Assembly (NCBI GenBank): GCA_903813345.2
Contig: CAIIXF020000005.1
Location: 29,083,375 to 29,147,374, forward strand
DNA: 64,000 nucleotides
DNA from: Owenia fusiformis
Taxonomy: Eukaryota > Annelida > Polychaeta > Sabellida > Oweniidae
Direction of reading: 5' to 3'
Shown: one piece after another, positions 15,201-30,200 of the stretch
Layout of the letters: each line of letters starts with the position of its first letter
How positions within the stretch are numbered: the first letter of the stretch is position 1
Notes under the pieces: generated by a model
The model's database searches: none
Seen by the model: the letters and a program-made list of their open reading frames with translations, nothing else
Told to the model about the DNA's origin: nothing
Translations under genes and position numbers: made by a program

Positions 15201-18200
15201 GTTTGTGGCTGCCACTCCTCTACCAGGAGCAATATTGGTGATAGAGTGATGCGATGCAGGGATGGACAAACAATAAATTCAAAGCTACTGTAAGTCAATA
15301 TGATCATGACCTGATTTGATTTTTTATGTATGAATTACAACACATTTTTCTTGTGTTGATTAAGTGTGAAACAAAAGTGTAACCCATTAATTTTTTACTC
15401 GTAATCAATTTAATGTAATGTGCTCTTGAATTGTATTTGTATTCATGGTCAGACACGTACATTACCTAGTTTTCTTATCAAGAGTGTTTCAGAAGACAAA
15501 ACCTTCAACAGTTAACACAACCAAATCTCAACCTTGTTTTCCTAAATCATTCAAGCCAAAAATAATTTCTTCCTAAAACCTAATGCCCCTTAAAATCAAA
15601 AGGCCAATTTCATATGTTGTTTTGATACAGGAACACAGAGTAGCGATAGCTGACAAAGACAACATTAATATTGGAGCTGGAAGACGCTCACTTGTCTTCT
15701 TTGGAAGCCCTGACAATGATGCCCTTGTTACCCCTATTGACTGTTTGAATGAAGAGAAACCTATGAAATATAATGATTATGCACAAATGAAAGTTTATCA
15801 TGCTTATTAGGAACCGTCGAAATATAATGATTATGCGCAAATGAAAGTTTATCATCCTTATTAGGAACCTACGAAATAAAATGATTAAACACAAATGAAA
15901 GTTAATCATGCTTATTAGGAACCTACGAAATATAATGATTAAACACAAATGAAAGTTAATCATGCTTATTAGAAACCTACAGAATATAATGATTAAACAC
16001 AAATGAAAGTAAATCATGCTTATTACGAACCTACATGTACATATATGAGTAGGCATACCTGAAAGCTTATGCTCATTAGGAATCTTTGAAACATATCTAC
16101 TCCCATGTAAATAAAATCAGTGGTCAAATCTTTCCTTGTTGCAGTGCATTTAAATCCATACATGTATTTAAACAGTCCGCGGAAAAGCAACAGAAAAATA
16201 TTATGGTATTAGACAGTAATCCATGTAAATGAATGGAGGTCTTGTTAGAGTGCATCTCCATCTTTAAGGCAGGATAGTCTGTCTCCCTGTGTGTCTAGCA
16301 ACCCAAGATTAAATGACCCAAAGTCAACATTTATGGGTCAAGGTCATTCCGAGGTCAAAGGTCAATATCTAGGTATTTTGCATTTAAAGGCCCCTTCTGG
16401 CTGTTGTGCCCCTTGATGACCCATGATTGGGTAACCTGAGGTAGTAGTAGCTAGTAGTTACTATGAATATATGCTCACCTTTACGTGTCTCTGGAGCATT
16501 GTCTTGAGCACTGTCTAGGGGCGCTTCTCTCCCAGTGCCACCTGGTTGTGGGGTCAAGAATCCCAAGGCATCCTCAGAGTTATCTGTTAGCAGAAATATC
16601 ACAGTAACTATATATATGACACTGAATTACCATATTCAATGGAGATTCTAACAATACAACATTTGATTTATGATAAATATTGTCCTTTTGATAATTTAAC
16701 TTTAGTACAGATAGTTCTTAATGTTATAAAATTTCTGCAACCAACCCAGTGAATATAAACAAGACCATTTTTCCTATCCTTGTATTATTATTGTACCAGT
16801 ACATAATACTTGTATATATCTAAGCCATTGTACCCAAAAGTGATTTACTACTCCACGTACAAGCAGCTCATGTGTATCCTACATGTTTTCCTAAATAAAG
16901 TATTTAATAAAAAATAAAATGAAAATAAAAGGTTTTGTTTTGTTACCTTTCATGGATGCTGATCTAGTGTGCCTGTTGGACTCCACTGTAGGACTATTGA
17001 ATGACCCTGCCCCCATTAGAAATTTAGGTTTCAATTGAGTAGGGCTCAGTGGCATACTGCGTCTAGGCTAAAATATAAACAAGGCATTAATGTGCAAAAT
17101 GTCACCACCTGCCATTTGTTACAAATCGTAATGCATAAATAATGTGTAAAGATTCACTTACATGTAAATGAAGAATGAAGATTAATTTACAAAAATGATT
17201 GAAAATTCACATAATACACAATAAAGTTTGAAGATTCACTTAAATAATTGATTAAAGATTCACTTACACTTGAAAAGCGAGAACTTGTTGAGAAGAACGC
17301 AGAGTCTTGAAATGATGGAGAACTTGGAGGAGTCTGAGTACTGTCAAATATCACCGGGGATTTTCTCTGCCAGGTTCCTGAATTAAAAACATGTTAAATG
17401 TCTATAGATTTAATTCAAAAGTTGTCAAAATCATAATTTCAATTCTTACACCCATGCTTCTTTTCTTCTGCAGACTTACATGTACAGAATTCTTCAAGTT
17501 ATTGATTCTTTCATATATTTGAGAAAAAGACACAGATAGTGTTATAACCAAAGGTTGCACTGAGCAACATTGTTGTTGTCCAAGTTACTAGTATGTATTA
17601 TATAATATTTGAGCAACAGTTATATCCTGTGCAGAAGTAACATTCATGACAAACAAGTGATAAAGGTTTTCTCTATGCAAAACAATTCCAAAGCTAACCT
17701 GGTGAGAGTCTAGGTTTTCTGTATGTTACTTTTTCCACACTTCGTCTTGGGTCAAGGGGACTGAATGGCACATTTGACCCAGTCAACGTTATCCTATGCC
17801 AATCTTCAAGTTCTTTGGGATATTGCACAAACTCTGAGAGAATGTCGTTTTCTGAAGTTAAAAATATAAAAATTCTTGTATTTATTTTTACATGACAGAG
17901 AATAATGGATTGATTTGTATCATAACCCTGATTAAGGTTTTCCAAAACTATGTATATGGTACATTATGGTCCCTGTAAATGTAATTCTTTTGTCTTACTC
18001 AATTTTTCAACTATTATTGATGACATTTTTGGGAAAAAATGATTTGGAATAATTTGTGGGTGAGATGACATGTATTTACCTTCTGGAGATGATGACCCAT
18101 GTTCAACAATTGTTTCTACACTAAGGGGTCTGACATCATCAGGAGACCCCATAGCACCAATACTGCTGTGTTTGCGACTAGATAATCTACGAAACTTTGA

Positions 18201-21200
18201 CAAAGCAGCGGAGAAAGAAGTCTTTCGACTAATGGGCTGCTTAATGACTGGCTTTGTGTAACTGTTCTGCAGATCCTCCATGGCATCTGAAATAATGTAA
18301 GTTATTAGAAACATTGGAGGTAGGAAAGTTCTATCAAAACTAATACCAGAGTAAATACCCCAGTAATGAAGTGAGTTAAAAAAATGTAAAAATTTTAAAC
18401 TAACTGTTTGCAGACAAGGATTATTTTAGCATTTGACTAAGATGGACAACAGGGACTAGGTATCGAGTCTGAATTTTCTGTACCACATCTGAAGGTATGG
18501 AAATGTTATCCCTGACTAAAACAAAACAAATACATGTAGCCTGATGTACAGGCCCGTAGCCAGGGTCCCCTGGCCAAAAATTCTTTCAAAATCATGCAGT
18601 TTTTGACCATTTTGAGCACTTCTCAAGTGATTTTAGCCTAATTTGAGCCAAAATTGTCAAATGTGAACCCCCCCTGGAAATTCTTGAAAATTGAACCCCC
18701 CCTTGGCAAATCCTGGCTACGGGCCTGATGTATGTATAAAAGATAAAAATGAATATACCTGAACTAATGTTACTAAGATTGACGGCTGATAAACTTTTCC
18801 GCAAGCCAAACCTCAAGGGCAGTCTGGTGCTTGGTGCTAAGACATCAGATGAAGGGAACTCGGGCATACTGTTTCGCATCATTATACGCTTCTGTCTTTT
18901 GTATTCACTTTTCTTTATTCTTGATGCAAGAGCCTTACTCAATTCTGAAATATTTTACAATAGATTCACTCAAACTGAAGTAAAGAACAAGAGCCTTACT
19001 CAACTCTGAAATATTTTACAATAAATTCACTCAAAACTGAAGTATAGAACAAGAGCCTTACTCAACTCTGAAATATCTTATTATAAGAGATTCACTCAAA
19101 CTGAAGTAAAGAAAAAGAACCTCAATTTTTTATCACTGTGTAAAGCAAAATGCCAATAAATTGGAAACAAAGTAAAACAAAGCATTAACATGTAAAATGC
19201 CACAACCTGCCATTTTTTACATGTGCCAAACTCCAAATGCCATCCACAGAATGCCAACCACCAAACAAAAAAAAAAGTTGGAGACTACAGAATAACAATA
19301 TGTCACTACTTGTGATGGTGACATAAATACACATCTGTAAAAGTGCTACCATCTCCCATTGTAGCTAATTGTGGTGAACTGATATGAATTCCCATTTTAC
19401 AATCATTCATACCAAAAATAACATTGATATTACCCATGATCAAAAAGATTCATTTCCCCCTTTACCTGATATGGAGGATTCAGCAGTGTCTCCATATAAT
19501 GTGGGACAGAACCATGCTGGAGGCATTCCCTTCAGATTTAGACCACTCCATGATACAATTCCAGCTGCAAAATAACAAATTAATTATTTCTTTGATTTTT
19601 GGGATCTCTCATTTCTTTTCAGATATAGCTTTGCGAATGCAAAAGTTATTTTTTAAACTGCCATTCTCAATTCTATATTCTAAAGTCTACATCTGTATTC
19701 CAAATATAAGCAATCCATTTTACTCAAGAATTTCTTATTTTCATTTTTTGTTGGGATCGCCAGACCCAATCTAGGCTCATTATTTTCATTAAATCATAAA
19801 GTACCCATTTTGATACTCAGACAATCGCTGCTTTGCGAAGGATGTAAGAGAGGACTGATAGAAAGCTGTGATGTAAACCAACTGACCTTTCTCAATCTGA
19901 CACATACTCGTGGAATTTTTACAAATTCCAACCAAACCTTATTTCTCATTGATTCACATATTAAGGAACCTTAAAATGTGAAAATGTGGAGTGATGTTCA
20001 GATAAGATGGATTTTACTAAAATTAATATAAGCAGGTGAATATACACACCATCCTTGTCATAGCCCAGTTGTTTAAGAATGAGTCCAGTGATGTTATGTG
20101 CCTCTAGTCCCAGACTTAGTCTCAATGCAGTGTGTGTATCACTCGCACCCTAACAATATTAATGTATTATTGTGAATGAATATACATTGTTGTGATATTC
20201 AGTGACAATTTTGATACTAGTATACAATGCAGGCCTGTAGCCAAGGGGGGGGGGTTCGGGCTAACCAAATATTCTTTCAAAATCATGCAGTTTTTCACCA
20301 TTCTAAGCACCTTTCAAGTGATTCAGGCCATTTTTGGGCCAAAATTGTCAAAAGTGAACCCCCTGGATTTTTTTAAAGAGTGAACCCCCATGGCAAATCC
20401 TGGCTACGGGCCTGCAATGGCAAAATATCCAATTTCAATCATGATATGCAATGGATTAGTATCCCAATTGTAATAAAACATCAATCATTCTGGTATAAGG
20501 ACAAATAATCTTTTATATAGTAAGAATTGTACATCTTGAATAATAATACATGTACAGATCAGTTTCAAGTGATTCAGGCCATTTTTGGGCCAAAATTGTC
20601 AAAAGTGAACCCCCTTGGATTTTTTTAAAGAGTGAACCCCCATGGCAAATCCTGGCTACGGGCCTGCAATGGCAAAATATCCAATTTCAATCATGATATG
20701 CAATGGATTAGTATCCCAATTGTAATAAAACATCAATCATTCTGGTATAAGGACAAATAATCTTTTATATAGTAAGAATTGTACATCTTGAATAATAATA
20801 CATGTACAGATCAGTTTCAAGTGATTCAGGCCATTTTTGGGCCAAAATTGTCAAAAGTGAACCCCCTTGGATTTTTTTAAAGAGTGAACCCCCATGGCAA
20901 ATCCTGGCTACGGGCCTGCAATGGCAAAATATCCAATTTCAATCATGATATGCAATGGATTAGTATCCCAATTGTAATAAAACATCAATCATTCTGGTAT
21001 AAGGACAAATAATCTTTTATATAGTAAGAATTGTACATCTTGAATAATAATACATGTACACTTCAGTACATGAGTCATATATTCTTTTCCTCGAAAATGA
21101 CAATGATCCTCCTCCCAAACTCAAATAGCCATAATATTCACTTGTTATTTTCATTGTACCTTTTATCTTACCTTAAAACTACCTTGGATGCCAATAAGTG

Positions 21201-24200
21201 ATTGGTAGCAGATATTTTCGGAGTTTTCAGTTTCTAAGGAAATGAACACATAGATAATAACCAAAAAATATTGAAAGCAAAATACTGACCCTTTCTATAA
21301 GGAACTTGACCATGTCCTCATCTGTTCTCAGTACAGCTTGGCAAAGTGGAGTATCTGTGCCCTGACCAATGTTGAGATCAGCACCAAGCTCAACAAGACA
21401 CTCAGCACCCTAAATAACATGAGGCATCACATCTTCTCATCTCATAACAGGAGGTCCTTTGAACATTTGAATGGGGCAAACTTCATATAGTCAAAAAAGT
21501 CCAGAATTACTTGCTAGATGTTCAATATATTTATTTATTTTATCTATTTACAGTAAAACCTGTCTTAGTCAACACTAAATTTTTTCCTGGCAAAAAATAT
21601 TCAACATACACAGGTTTTACTGTTTTTGTTTATTGAATTTCACTTTTTTAATTGGATGATATGAGCATATATGGACATCTTTACCCTGATGAGGCCTTTA
21701 CTGCATGCAGAGAGGAGCATCTGAGACTTGAGATTCCTGAAGCAGCTGAGGACATAAAGACATTCACTCGCCAGATCATGGGTTCCTAAGTTAATAAACA
21801 TGAGATAATTTAAGATTAAATACCACTTATTAAACAAATATGGAGGGAGGGGCAAGGGGGGGGGGTACAAGTTACTGTTACTGTGATAAAGTATGAATGT
21901 CTTCTATAAATTATAGGCCCAAAGGCATAAAGTATGGGATAATGGCTCCTCTTTTTAGTTGGTACTTTATACTCGTACAAACTTAGATCTGATAAGATAC
22001 AGTCCAAATATCATGAGGTATATGAGGTCTAAAATATAAGATCCAAATTCCCATGACCCCAAAAGATGCCACATAAGAGTAACATGCAAGATGCATGTTA
22101 CAGATGCCAAACTCCGAACAACAAATATGTTGTCATCACATACCTTGATCATCTGGGAAAAGTTCAAGTATGTTGAATAATGTCTCATGGGCTCCTACAT
22201 GGACCATGGTCCTCCCCATTTCCTCGCCCATTTCAGACAGGACTTGGACTGCCACACAACCCTTAAACAAAAATGTAAAACATGGGTCCAATACATTACT
22301 ACACTGAGGCCCAGAGTCTAGTAATAAGCCTCTAGATAGAACTAATCATGATATGATACTTAATGATGTTAACATTTAGCTTTCTGAACTATTTCACTGG
22401 ATTTTGCCACTTTTCTATAACATGTAATTCTTAAATAGGATTACTCATCAGCAGACAATGCGATATTCAAATTCATTAACGAATAGTTATTACAGTATAT
22501 CCAAATCATATTTGTATAATATGTAGCTTTGTATAGACTAAAAAAAGATATAAATTTTAAAGAAATGAGTTACAAGGTTTAGTCATTCAAGCTCCACTGA
22601 GTTTTTCTAATAATACAACTTTATTTTTTCTTTCACATAATTAAGGCTGTACTTACCTCTTTCTGTATAGCCAGAGTATTGGGGAAATTGTTCATGGTGG
22701 CAATAATGAGAGTAGCTAGGTTCTTGCATAGGCCCTCATACTGTAGAATCCTCTCATTGGCCAGTAGTTGAAAGACAACCAGACCCTTCTGCTGTATAGC
22801 TGAGGAATCAAAAATGAATACGTATGTAAGTGAAATGGCAAAAGAGTGATAACTCAAAAAGCAGTAATAATGGAATACAAAAAACACCTGGCATTTGTTA
22901 CAGAGGCTGACTATCATTTGTTGCAGACACCAAACACCAACTGCCAAACACCACGAACAAAAAAATTGGAGACTATAACAATATACAGTAAAACCTGTAT
23001 ATCTGAACACCTGGCTAATCCGAACACCTTCCAATTTGAACACTTTTTTTCGGTCCCATTTTTTCCTCCCATTGACTCCCATGTTAAAAAAACCTTGAAA
23101 TCTGAACACCTCCTAATTTGAACAGTGAATAACCAGATTTGAAAAAGTGACCTGTCGAATCTGAACATTTTTATCAGAAATCAAATGTCTGGACATTTCA
23201 ATTATAGCCAAATATTGAGTCAATGTTATAGTTGTTATTTATCTTTACATATAAAATGTAATCAAAGAACCAATATTGTCCTAACTAACTTATTTAGTCT
23301 CAGTGACATCCCTAATTTGTGGAAAACAACAGGATGTTTTGGAAAGGTGTGAATACAGGAGTTAATTGGTTTATCCTTATTGTAAATTAACTGGATGTTT
23401 TTGATTGGGATTATGAACAGGTCTTGACTGTTTTATATCCCATGGGTCTGTTATGATAGCTAAGATTCAATCAGCAAATGTTTTATAATCACAAGGACAA
23501 CACAGACGACATTTGCAGACAAGATTATATCACAAGAAAGAGAAAAAAATTCAACTTTGTAATATCCTTAGTCACTAAAATGTCTCCTAAAAGGCATATA
23601 TCTGACATCCTGAATGCCCTTGATATTTTGAAGGATTATACATCATCTCGAATGAACACTCATGAAAATTCTTTTTACTTGAAGAGGATATCTACTCAAA
23701 TATTGCTAATGCTAAAAGTGCCAAGAAACAAACAACAATGAAGGACTTTTTCAAACAAAAGTAAAGCAGTGCTATATTACCATAATATAATGTGGTGTTC
23801 TAATTCTTGACAAGACCTCTGAAAAGACCCTTTCTTCAATGCAATATAAATTGGCCAAATCAATTTTTCAACTTAAATGTAACCCTGCCAAAGCAGCAAT
23901 GTTAGGTGACCTTGGCTGGAGAAGCATTATTAACATTATTCAGAAAAGACAAATTGATTATTTTTTATATCTTAAGTTCTCCATGAGGAACGGCCTACAT
24001 AAGGCAATTTTTGATAAACTGTTTGAAAATTTCAAGGGAAGAGTAAAAACATGTTGGCCATATTTTGAAAACATACAAGACATTTTAATTGAACATGGCC
24101 TTGATGATGTTGTGTTTAGAGATGACAATGAATGGTATGATTCTTTTTTGACCATATCCTCCCAACAACACAAAAGTAATTTTCTATCTGAATGTTCCTC

Positions 24201-27200
24201 GAAATCTTCACTAGAATTTTATGAATCAATCAAACAAACCCCATTTCTGGAGAATTACCTTACTTCAAGTAATGATTTTGTTGGACAGAGATTGAAGTTC
24301 AAAGCCAGAACTGGGTGTTTAGGTATTGGAACTGACCTCAAAAGAAGAAAACGCAATGATGGTTTTTGCAAACTTTGTTCCCTTCATCCAATTGATGATT
24401 TAACACACAGATTTTTTACATGTAGTCACAACCAATGTGAAAGGATTGATTTTTACAACAGAATTAAAACCTCATGCTCCCCTGATGTATTTAATATGTT
24501 CTTAACGCTTCCTTTAAATGAAAAATTAAAGTGGTGCCTAGGAGATGTTGTTTTTAGTATTTGGGGCAAAGACCAAGGATTATTGTTTGACAAGTGTGTC
24601 AAACAATTTTTAGTGACTATTAATAACGATATTTTAAACTCATAACATATGTACAATTTAACATATTTATTTTATCTATCTGTATTGTATTGTATTTTAT
24701 GAATATGTATTTGTTCTATGTACTGCCGCACTGGAATTTTCCATTGTGCCACTGATTAAAAAGTGTTTGGCAAATAAATAAATAAATAAAAAAATATAAG
24801 TCATTTGATAAGCATAAGATTTCATACGAGACTATCATATACTTTTACAGTGTATTACAAAGTTTTTGCCAAAACATAAGAGTTATTTTTACTAAAACGA
24901 TGATATTGTTCAAAATATAAATAAAACATAGCATATAGGCTATATGACTATTGTAGAATTAACTCATCAACAACATTTATTGTTTTCTGACTTAGTATTA
25001 AGTGTTCAATATAGTGGACTGAACAATGAAAATCCCCCCCCCCCCGACCAACAAAATCCTCGAAATTTGAACACCTGCCAATTTGAACACTTCTGGCTGG
25101 TCCCATGGGTGTTCGGATTAGACAGGTTTTACTGTATCACCAATTCTGGAGGTGACATGAACAAATCCCAATATCCCAGCCAATGAAAAAAATGCAGAAA
25201 TAAACAATGTTAAATGGACCACCCCCTAGTATAAGAAATATATTTTAGTGCGATTATCACAATCCAAACCCATGGGAGATTGAGGCCACATGAGGTATTA
25301 TTTTGGTTGTATTTAATGTTTTTACCAGAGTTGCTGTCGAATTCTTGCATGATGGCCATGACTCTCTCTAATCCCCCAGCCTCATACAGCATATCAGGGG
25401 CACCCTCTGAAAATAAACAATTTATGGGTTAAAGTATGCTTCATCATTTTATATTATGCTAGGGATGTAAAAGATAAGAGATGGGGACCTGGCCGTAAAA
25501 TTTGAGTTTACATGTGTTCTTACAATGGTCCTTTTTCCATTTAGCTTTGAAATCTCATTAAAGTCTCGTTTTTAATGCGATTTTAGAAGATCTGCATTTT
25601 TAACCATTAAAGACTAAACGTTTCTTCCATTTGATGGCATATTCTAATGACTTTCTAGTTGTCTAAAAAAGTTGGGCTAAATCCCCATTGACACAATGCT
25701 GAAAAACCTTTAAAAGTTCATTTACTCTTACAAGGATCACAATTTTAATGTGAAATCACAATCCACATGTCAATAAGATCATATAGCTATAACCGGAACT
25801 GCATAGTACAGTTAAAGCCTCCAATGTTGCATACTGTACCTGCCAATCATAGTACAGTTAAAGCCTCCAATGTTGCATACTGTACCTGCCAATCATAGTA
25901 CAGTTAAAGCCTCCAATGTTACATACCTGCCCCACATAGTACAGTTAAAGCCTCCAGTGCAAACTCCTGCAACAATTCTGATGAAGCATGTATCCTCATG
26001 GCAGACAGAATCTTCTGATGGACCTGTTCTACAATACACTGGTGACGAACTATCTCTACAATAATGCAAATATGAATGTAACACTACAGTTCTGAAAATA
26101 CATATTAAGCTTGATATATGTAAATTATGATGTCAAGGTTGTGATGTACTAATAGGAAAGCATATTAATGGTTTTGTAATACCATGAACAACCAAAGATG
26201 AAATTCAACTTATGTATGGGAGGGGAATATCTAATAAAATGCAACAGAACAAAATGCATGAAAAACTGAAAAACTGAAATATGAATAAATAAATTTTATG
26301 GTACTTGTCAATAAATAAAAGCTGTATTAGCAAGGGGGTCTTATTACATGATAAATACATGAACATGTGTTTACTACGGGCTTAATAGTTTCCCTAAAAT
26401 ATCATGCCCATGACAGGGGCAACGCAAGGATCTGAAGATAAGCTTAGTAAAAAGTTTCGGAAGATATGATTAAATTAAGACATAATTTTCACATTTTAAA
26501 AATAGTCTGAGTATGAATATTTTCCGTAGATGTTGATCAGACTTTGTTTAGCTTCAGCCTTGCCCACTACCATGCCATAAAGACATTGCCCAAGCCCCAA
26601 GGATAAAATGGAGCATCCAAAGATTGACTTGAATGCTGATATTTGTGTTGTTAATTATACAGAGAGTTAAACTAATATTCAATATAAGTTTTTACAACAT
26701 GCAGCATGCACCAGTGCAGCTCATAACTAAAAACACATTTTAGCACACCCATTTGCATATTAAAGGGTGTCCCAAAAGTCCATACACTCTACCTGCCATA
26801 TGGTGTACAACCTACAGCTCTGTAATCTTCTGTAACATATCATTGTGATATTTCAAGAACATCCCAAAGGATGCGAATGTGCTAAGTATGTTTTTAGCCA
26901 TGATCTGCTCTGTTAATAAGGCTGTTTGAGAAACCTGGACAAAAGGACCCTTCCCTTAATTTACAGAAACAGTTACATTTTCTGTTCCACAAATCCAGGT
27001 TTTTCAGAACGCCTGTGACTATTGCCCCTTATTAGAATATGACACCAGTGTTCTCCCCATGGTTTTTAAGGTGCAAATTTTGCATATTCTTACTAAAAAT
27101 GACAGTAACAGGTCAAGATGCAACTCACAAAACCTCACATGGGTGTTTTCAACTGAATGACAATATTTTTTCAGCTGGGTGGATGAAATTTCTAAGATTC

Positions 27201-30200
27201 ACAACTTGAGGCAAAACCAACTTGTTTTCATAACATCAACTACATTTCTCTAGTGTTAGACAAAGGGCCTCTCTGGTTAAACAGAACAGGGGGAAAACAC
27301 TGAGTGTTAGTATATAATCCCTTACCCACGTCACACAAACATGCAATTGCTCCTATAGCTTCCTGTTGTACATTCACGTCCTGCGGAAAACTCGTCAATG
27401 CATATATCATATCCCACAATGCACCACTTTGTACTATTTTTTCTTTCACCGGATGACTGAAATGACGGTATTATTCGACAACAAAAAATAAATTATCTGG
27501 TGTTAATAAATGAAGGTGGTAAAGCATTAATAAAAGGACTGCAACATACAATTAGCTTAAAATGGCCTAAGTAAGAATATTAAAACAAAAAATCAAAGCA
27601 AAATAAGGCAAAATTATATAAAAGTACTAGACTGTAGTTAGTATAATGGTCTAAGCATATAATGTAATGGAAGTTAGGAAGTTAAAATGAATACTTAAAA
27701 TTAATGTCTACATGGTACAAGCAAACACATAACAGGTCAATAAAGAATTTCTAATTAAGCAAAATGTTACCACTTTTGGGGTATGCATGAAATAGTGACG
27801 TTATGATTACCAAACACATATTCCAAGAAAATACCACACTGTGCCTAAGTTTTGTGCCTAAGGTATGTATTCCTCAATATAACACCTGGTCCAACGATTC
27901 GAAACCTCACCAAAATTTTTTGAATATTCATTATAGACCGCCATTACTACAGCCCACCGTTCTGACGTCACACATTACTTGTGTTACCAGGTGCAGTGTC
28001 AAATAATTTATACAGTTTATAGAAGGTCTGAATACAGTCATGTTCGAATTATAGCTAATTCTAATTTCTTCTGAGGAATCAGAAAAAACTTCCTCGTTAA
28101 TTAGTATAACACTCAAGAGTTGGCAACTAGCTATATGACAAGTGATAAGAAATGTTACTCAGTGTTGAAATTACATCTGTAGAGTGGAGTCAAAGGAAAA
28201 ATAATGTGCAAGTGGAACAGACCTAGTTTCGTTATAGAGAAGATATTAAATTTCGATTATATCCTTGTTATCTTTTACCACATAGATATGGTGTTTTAAA
28301 TTTAAGCAAGTGTATAGACTTTACAATTTTCAGCATAATAGTGTAAATGTAAATAATTGCTTAAAGGAGCACGTAGGTTATCGCAAACAATTTCAAACAA
28401 TTCTAACTTGAATTATGAATATTTTCTGATCATGAACATGGGTGTATCTTTTAGATCCATTCATTATCTTCAAGAAAAGTATATATAATGATAATTTAGT
28501 TAATCAGACCTAAGTGATATTGAAGGGGCAATGGACCAATCAACATACTTTTTGAAAACTGTTGACCTAATTTTCACCAAAAATGCAACCTATTATTATA
28601 TTGTTGAATGCATAATTAGAATGTGCTTTGGGACATGTTCAATTTCCTAAAAGGAAAATTTGATTGCTCCAGGGACTTTAAAGGTATTCAATTTGGATGA
28701 CCAAAATGATCTGAAACCAATGGATAGCATGAGATTTTTCAATGGAGAAATAACATGGGGAACACTTATCTTAATGCAATTAAGTTTTTCTTTCAAGAAC
28801 TATTTGATACATCAAAATAAAGAATAGTAATGCATTAAACATTGTAAAAAATGATTGCATTTTTGGTGAAAATGGGGTCAACATCTTCAAAATGGGGTCA
28901 AAAAGTGTGTTGATGGGTTAATTGCTAGTTAAATATCTCAGAGTTTGTTTGAATTTATTATTACTGTGCATAATTTTCTTTGAGATAATGAATTGATCTA
29001 AAAGATAAACTTGTCTTCATTGTCAGAAAATAGTCATAATCCAAGCTATAACCTTCTGAAATTGTTTGCGATAACCCACGTGCTCCTTTGTAACTCACAT
29101 GTTTTAAACAGAAAAATAATAATGAAGTATGTAATATATAGTAAATGTAAGTAAGAACTACTAAAATACTGCTCGCAAAGCATTCAATTTCACAATATTA
29201 TATTCAATTTAATTAATGAGTGAGAAAAATATGAAATATTTTGTATGAATTTGAATAACTATACAGAGATTCAAAGAGGATCAATCCATTGTTAAGGTTA
29301 ATCTTAAACTTCATTTTTGGATCATAACTTGAAATTAACGATGCTTAATTGAAATATATGAAAAATAAGTTTGTTCTCTAAGGACCCATGTTATAACCTC
29401 TTACCCAGAAAGTTCTGCAACAAAAAACCTTTGAACCAAGTAGCGGATATGTGTCCAAGAATTTCAAAAACTTGCTCCGTTTTGATAATTTCTATACAAT
29501 CTCAGCATCAAGTTATGTGCAAAATATGTATAATATTAGAGTGTCAAAAACTGGCAAAAATGCAAAATAATCTGGTTTCATGCAGGTTAATTAAATACAC
29601 TCATAATGTGGCAACCAACAATTATACATGTACAGTAGAACCTGTGACAGTGATCATTAACAGTACTGCCCCCAGTCCACTGCCCCCAGAATATACAAAA
29701 ATTATTTAATATGGGAGTTAACTAGAGAGATCTGTTCACTATGTACAGGTGCTTATAAGAGATACATGTTCACTTTTACAGGTTTTACTGTACAACAGAT
29801 GTCACAATAACACAGTCAGCCTCCTAAAACCTTTGATTGTTAATTTTATATACTAGAAATAGAACTTACAGGAATATTGTCAGTCCCCTGGTTGCTCGAC
29901 AACCACAGCACTGGGCAACCGCACTGTTTCTATGGAGACGCATCCCCTCTAGGATTGCTAGGTGAGTATTCTTCTGCATTAGTAAACCCTGTAACCTCTC
30001 TGAAAACCAATCAATAGGAATTATTTGAAAGTGCAAAATATACACAATTGCATTGGAAGACCTGTTTAGAGCATCATTTTAAAGTTTTTTAAAAGCTTTT
30101 TGATGTTAAACGTTTATTTCTAATCCTTGAAAATTACATTAAATATATTTCCCTATTTATAGGTGTATCAAATGACCTCGAATGAATGGATGCTTTAACG

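Noticed and set aside
22633-23109. 158-codon minus-strand frame as one protein
   Set aside because: Only 22657-22799 is an LRRK exon. The rest runs through a MITE and hairpin-element fragments.
23478-23741. 87-codon frame upstream of the LINE
   Set aside because: No recognisable domain. Probably LINE-associated or random.
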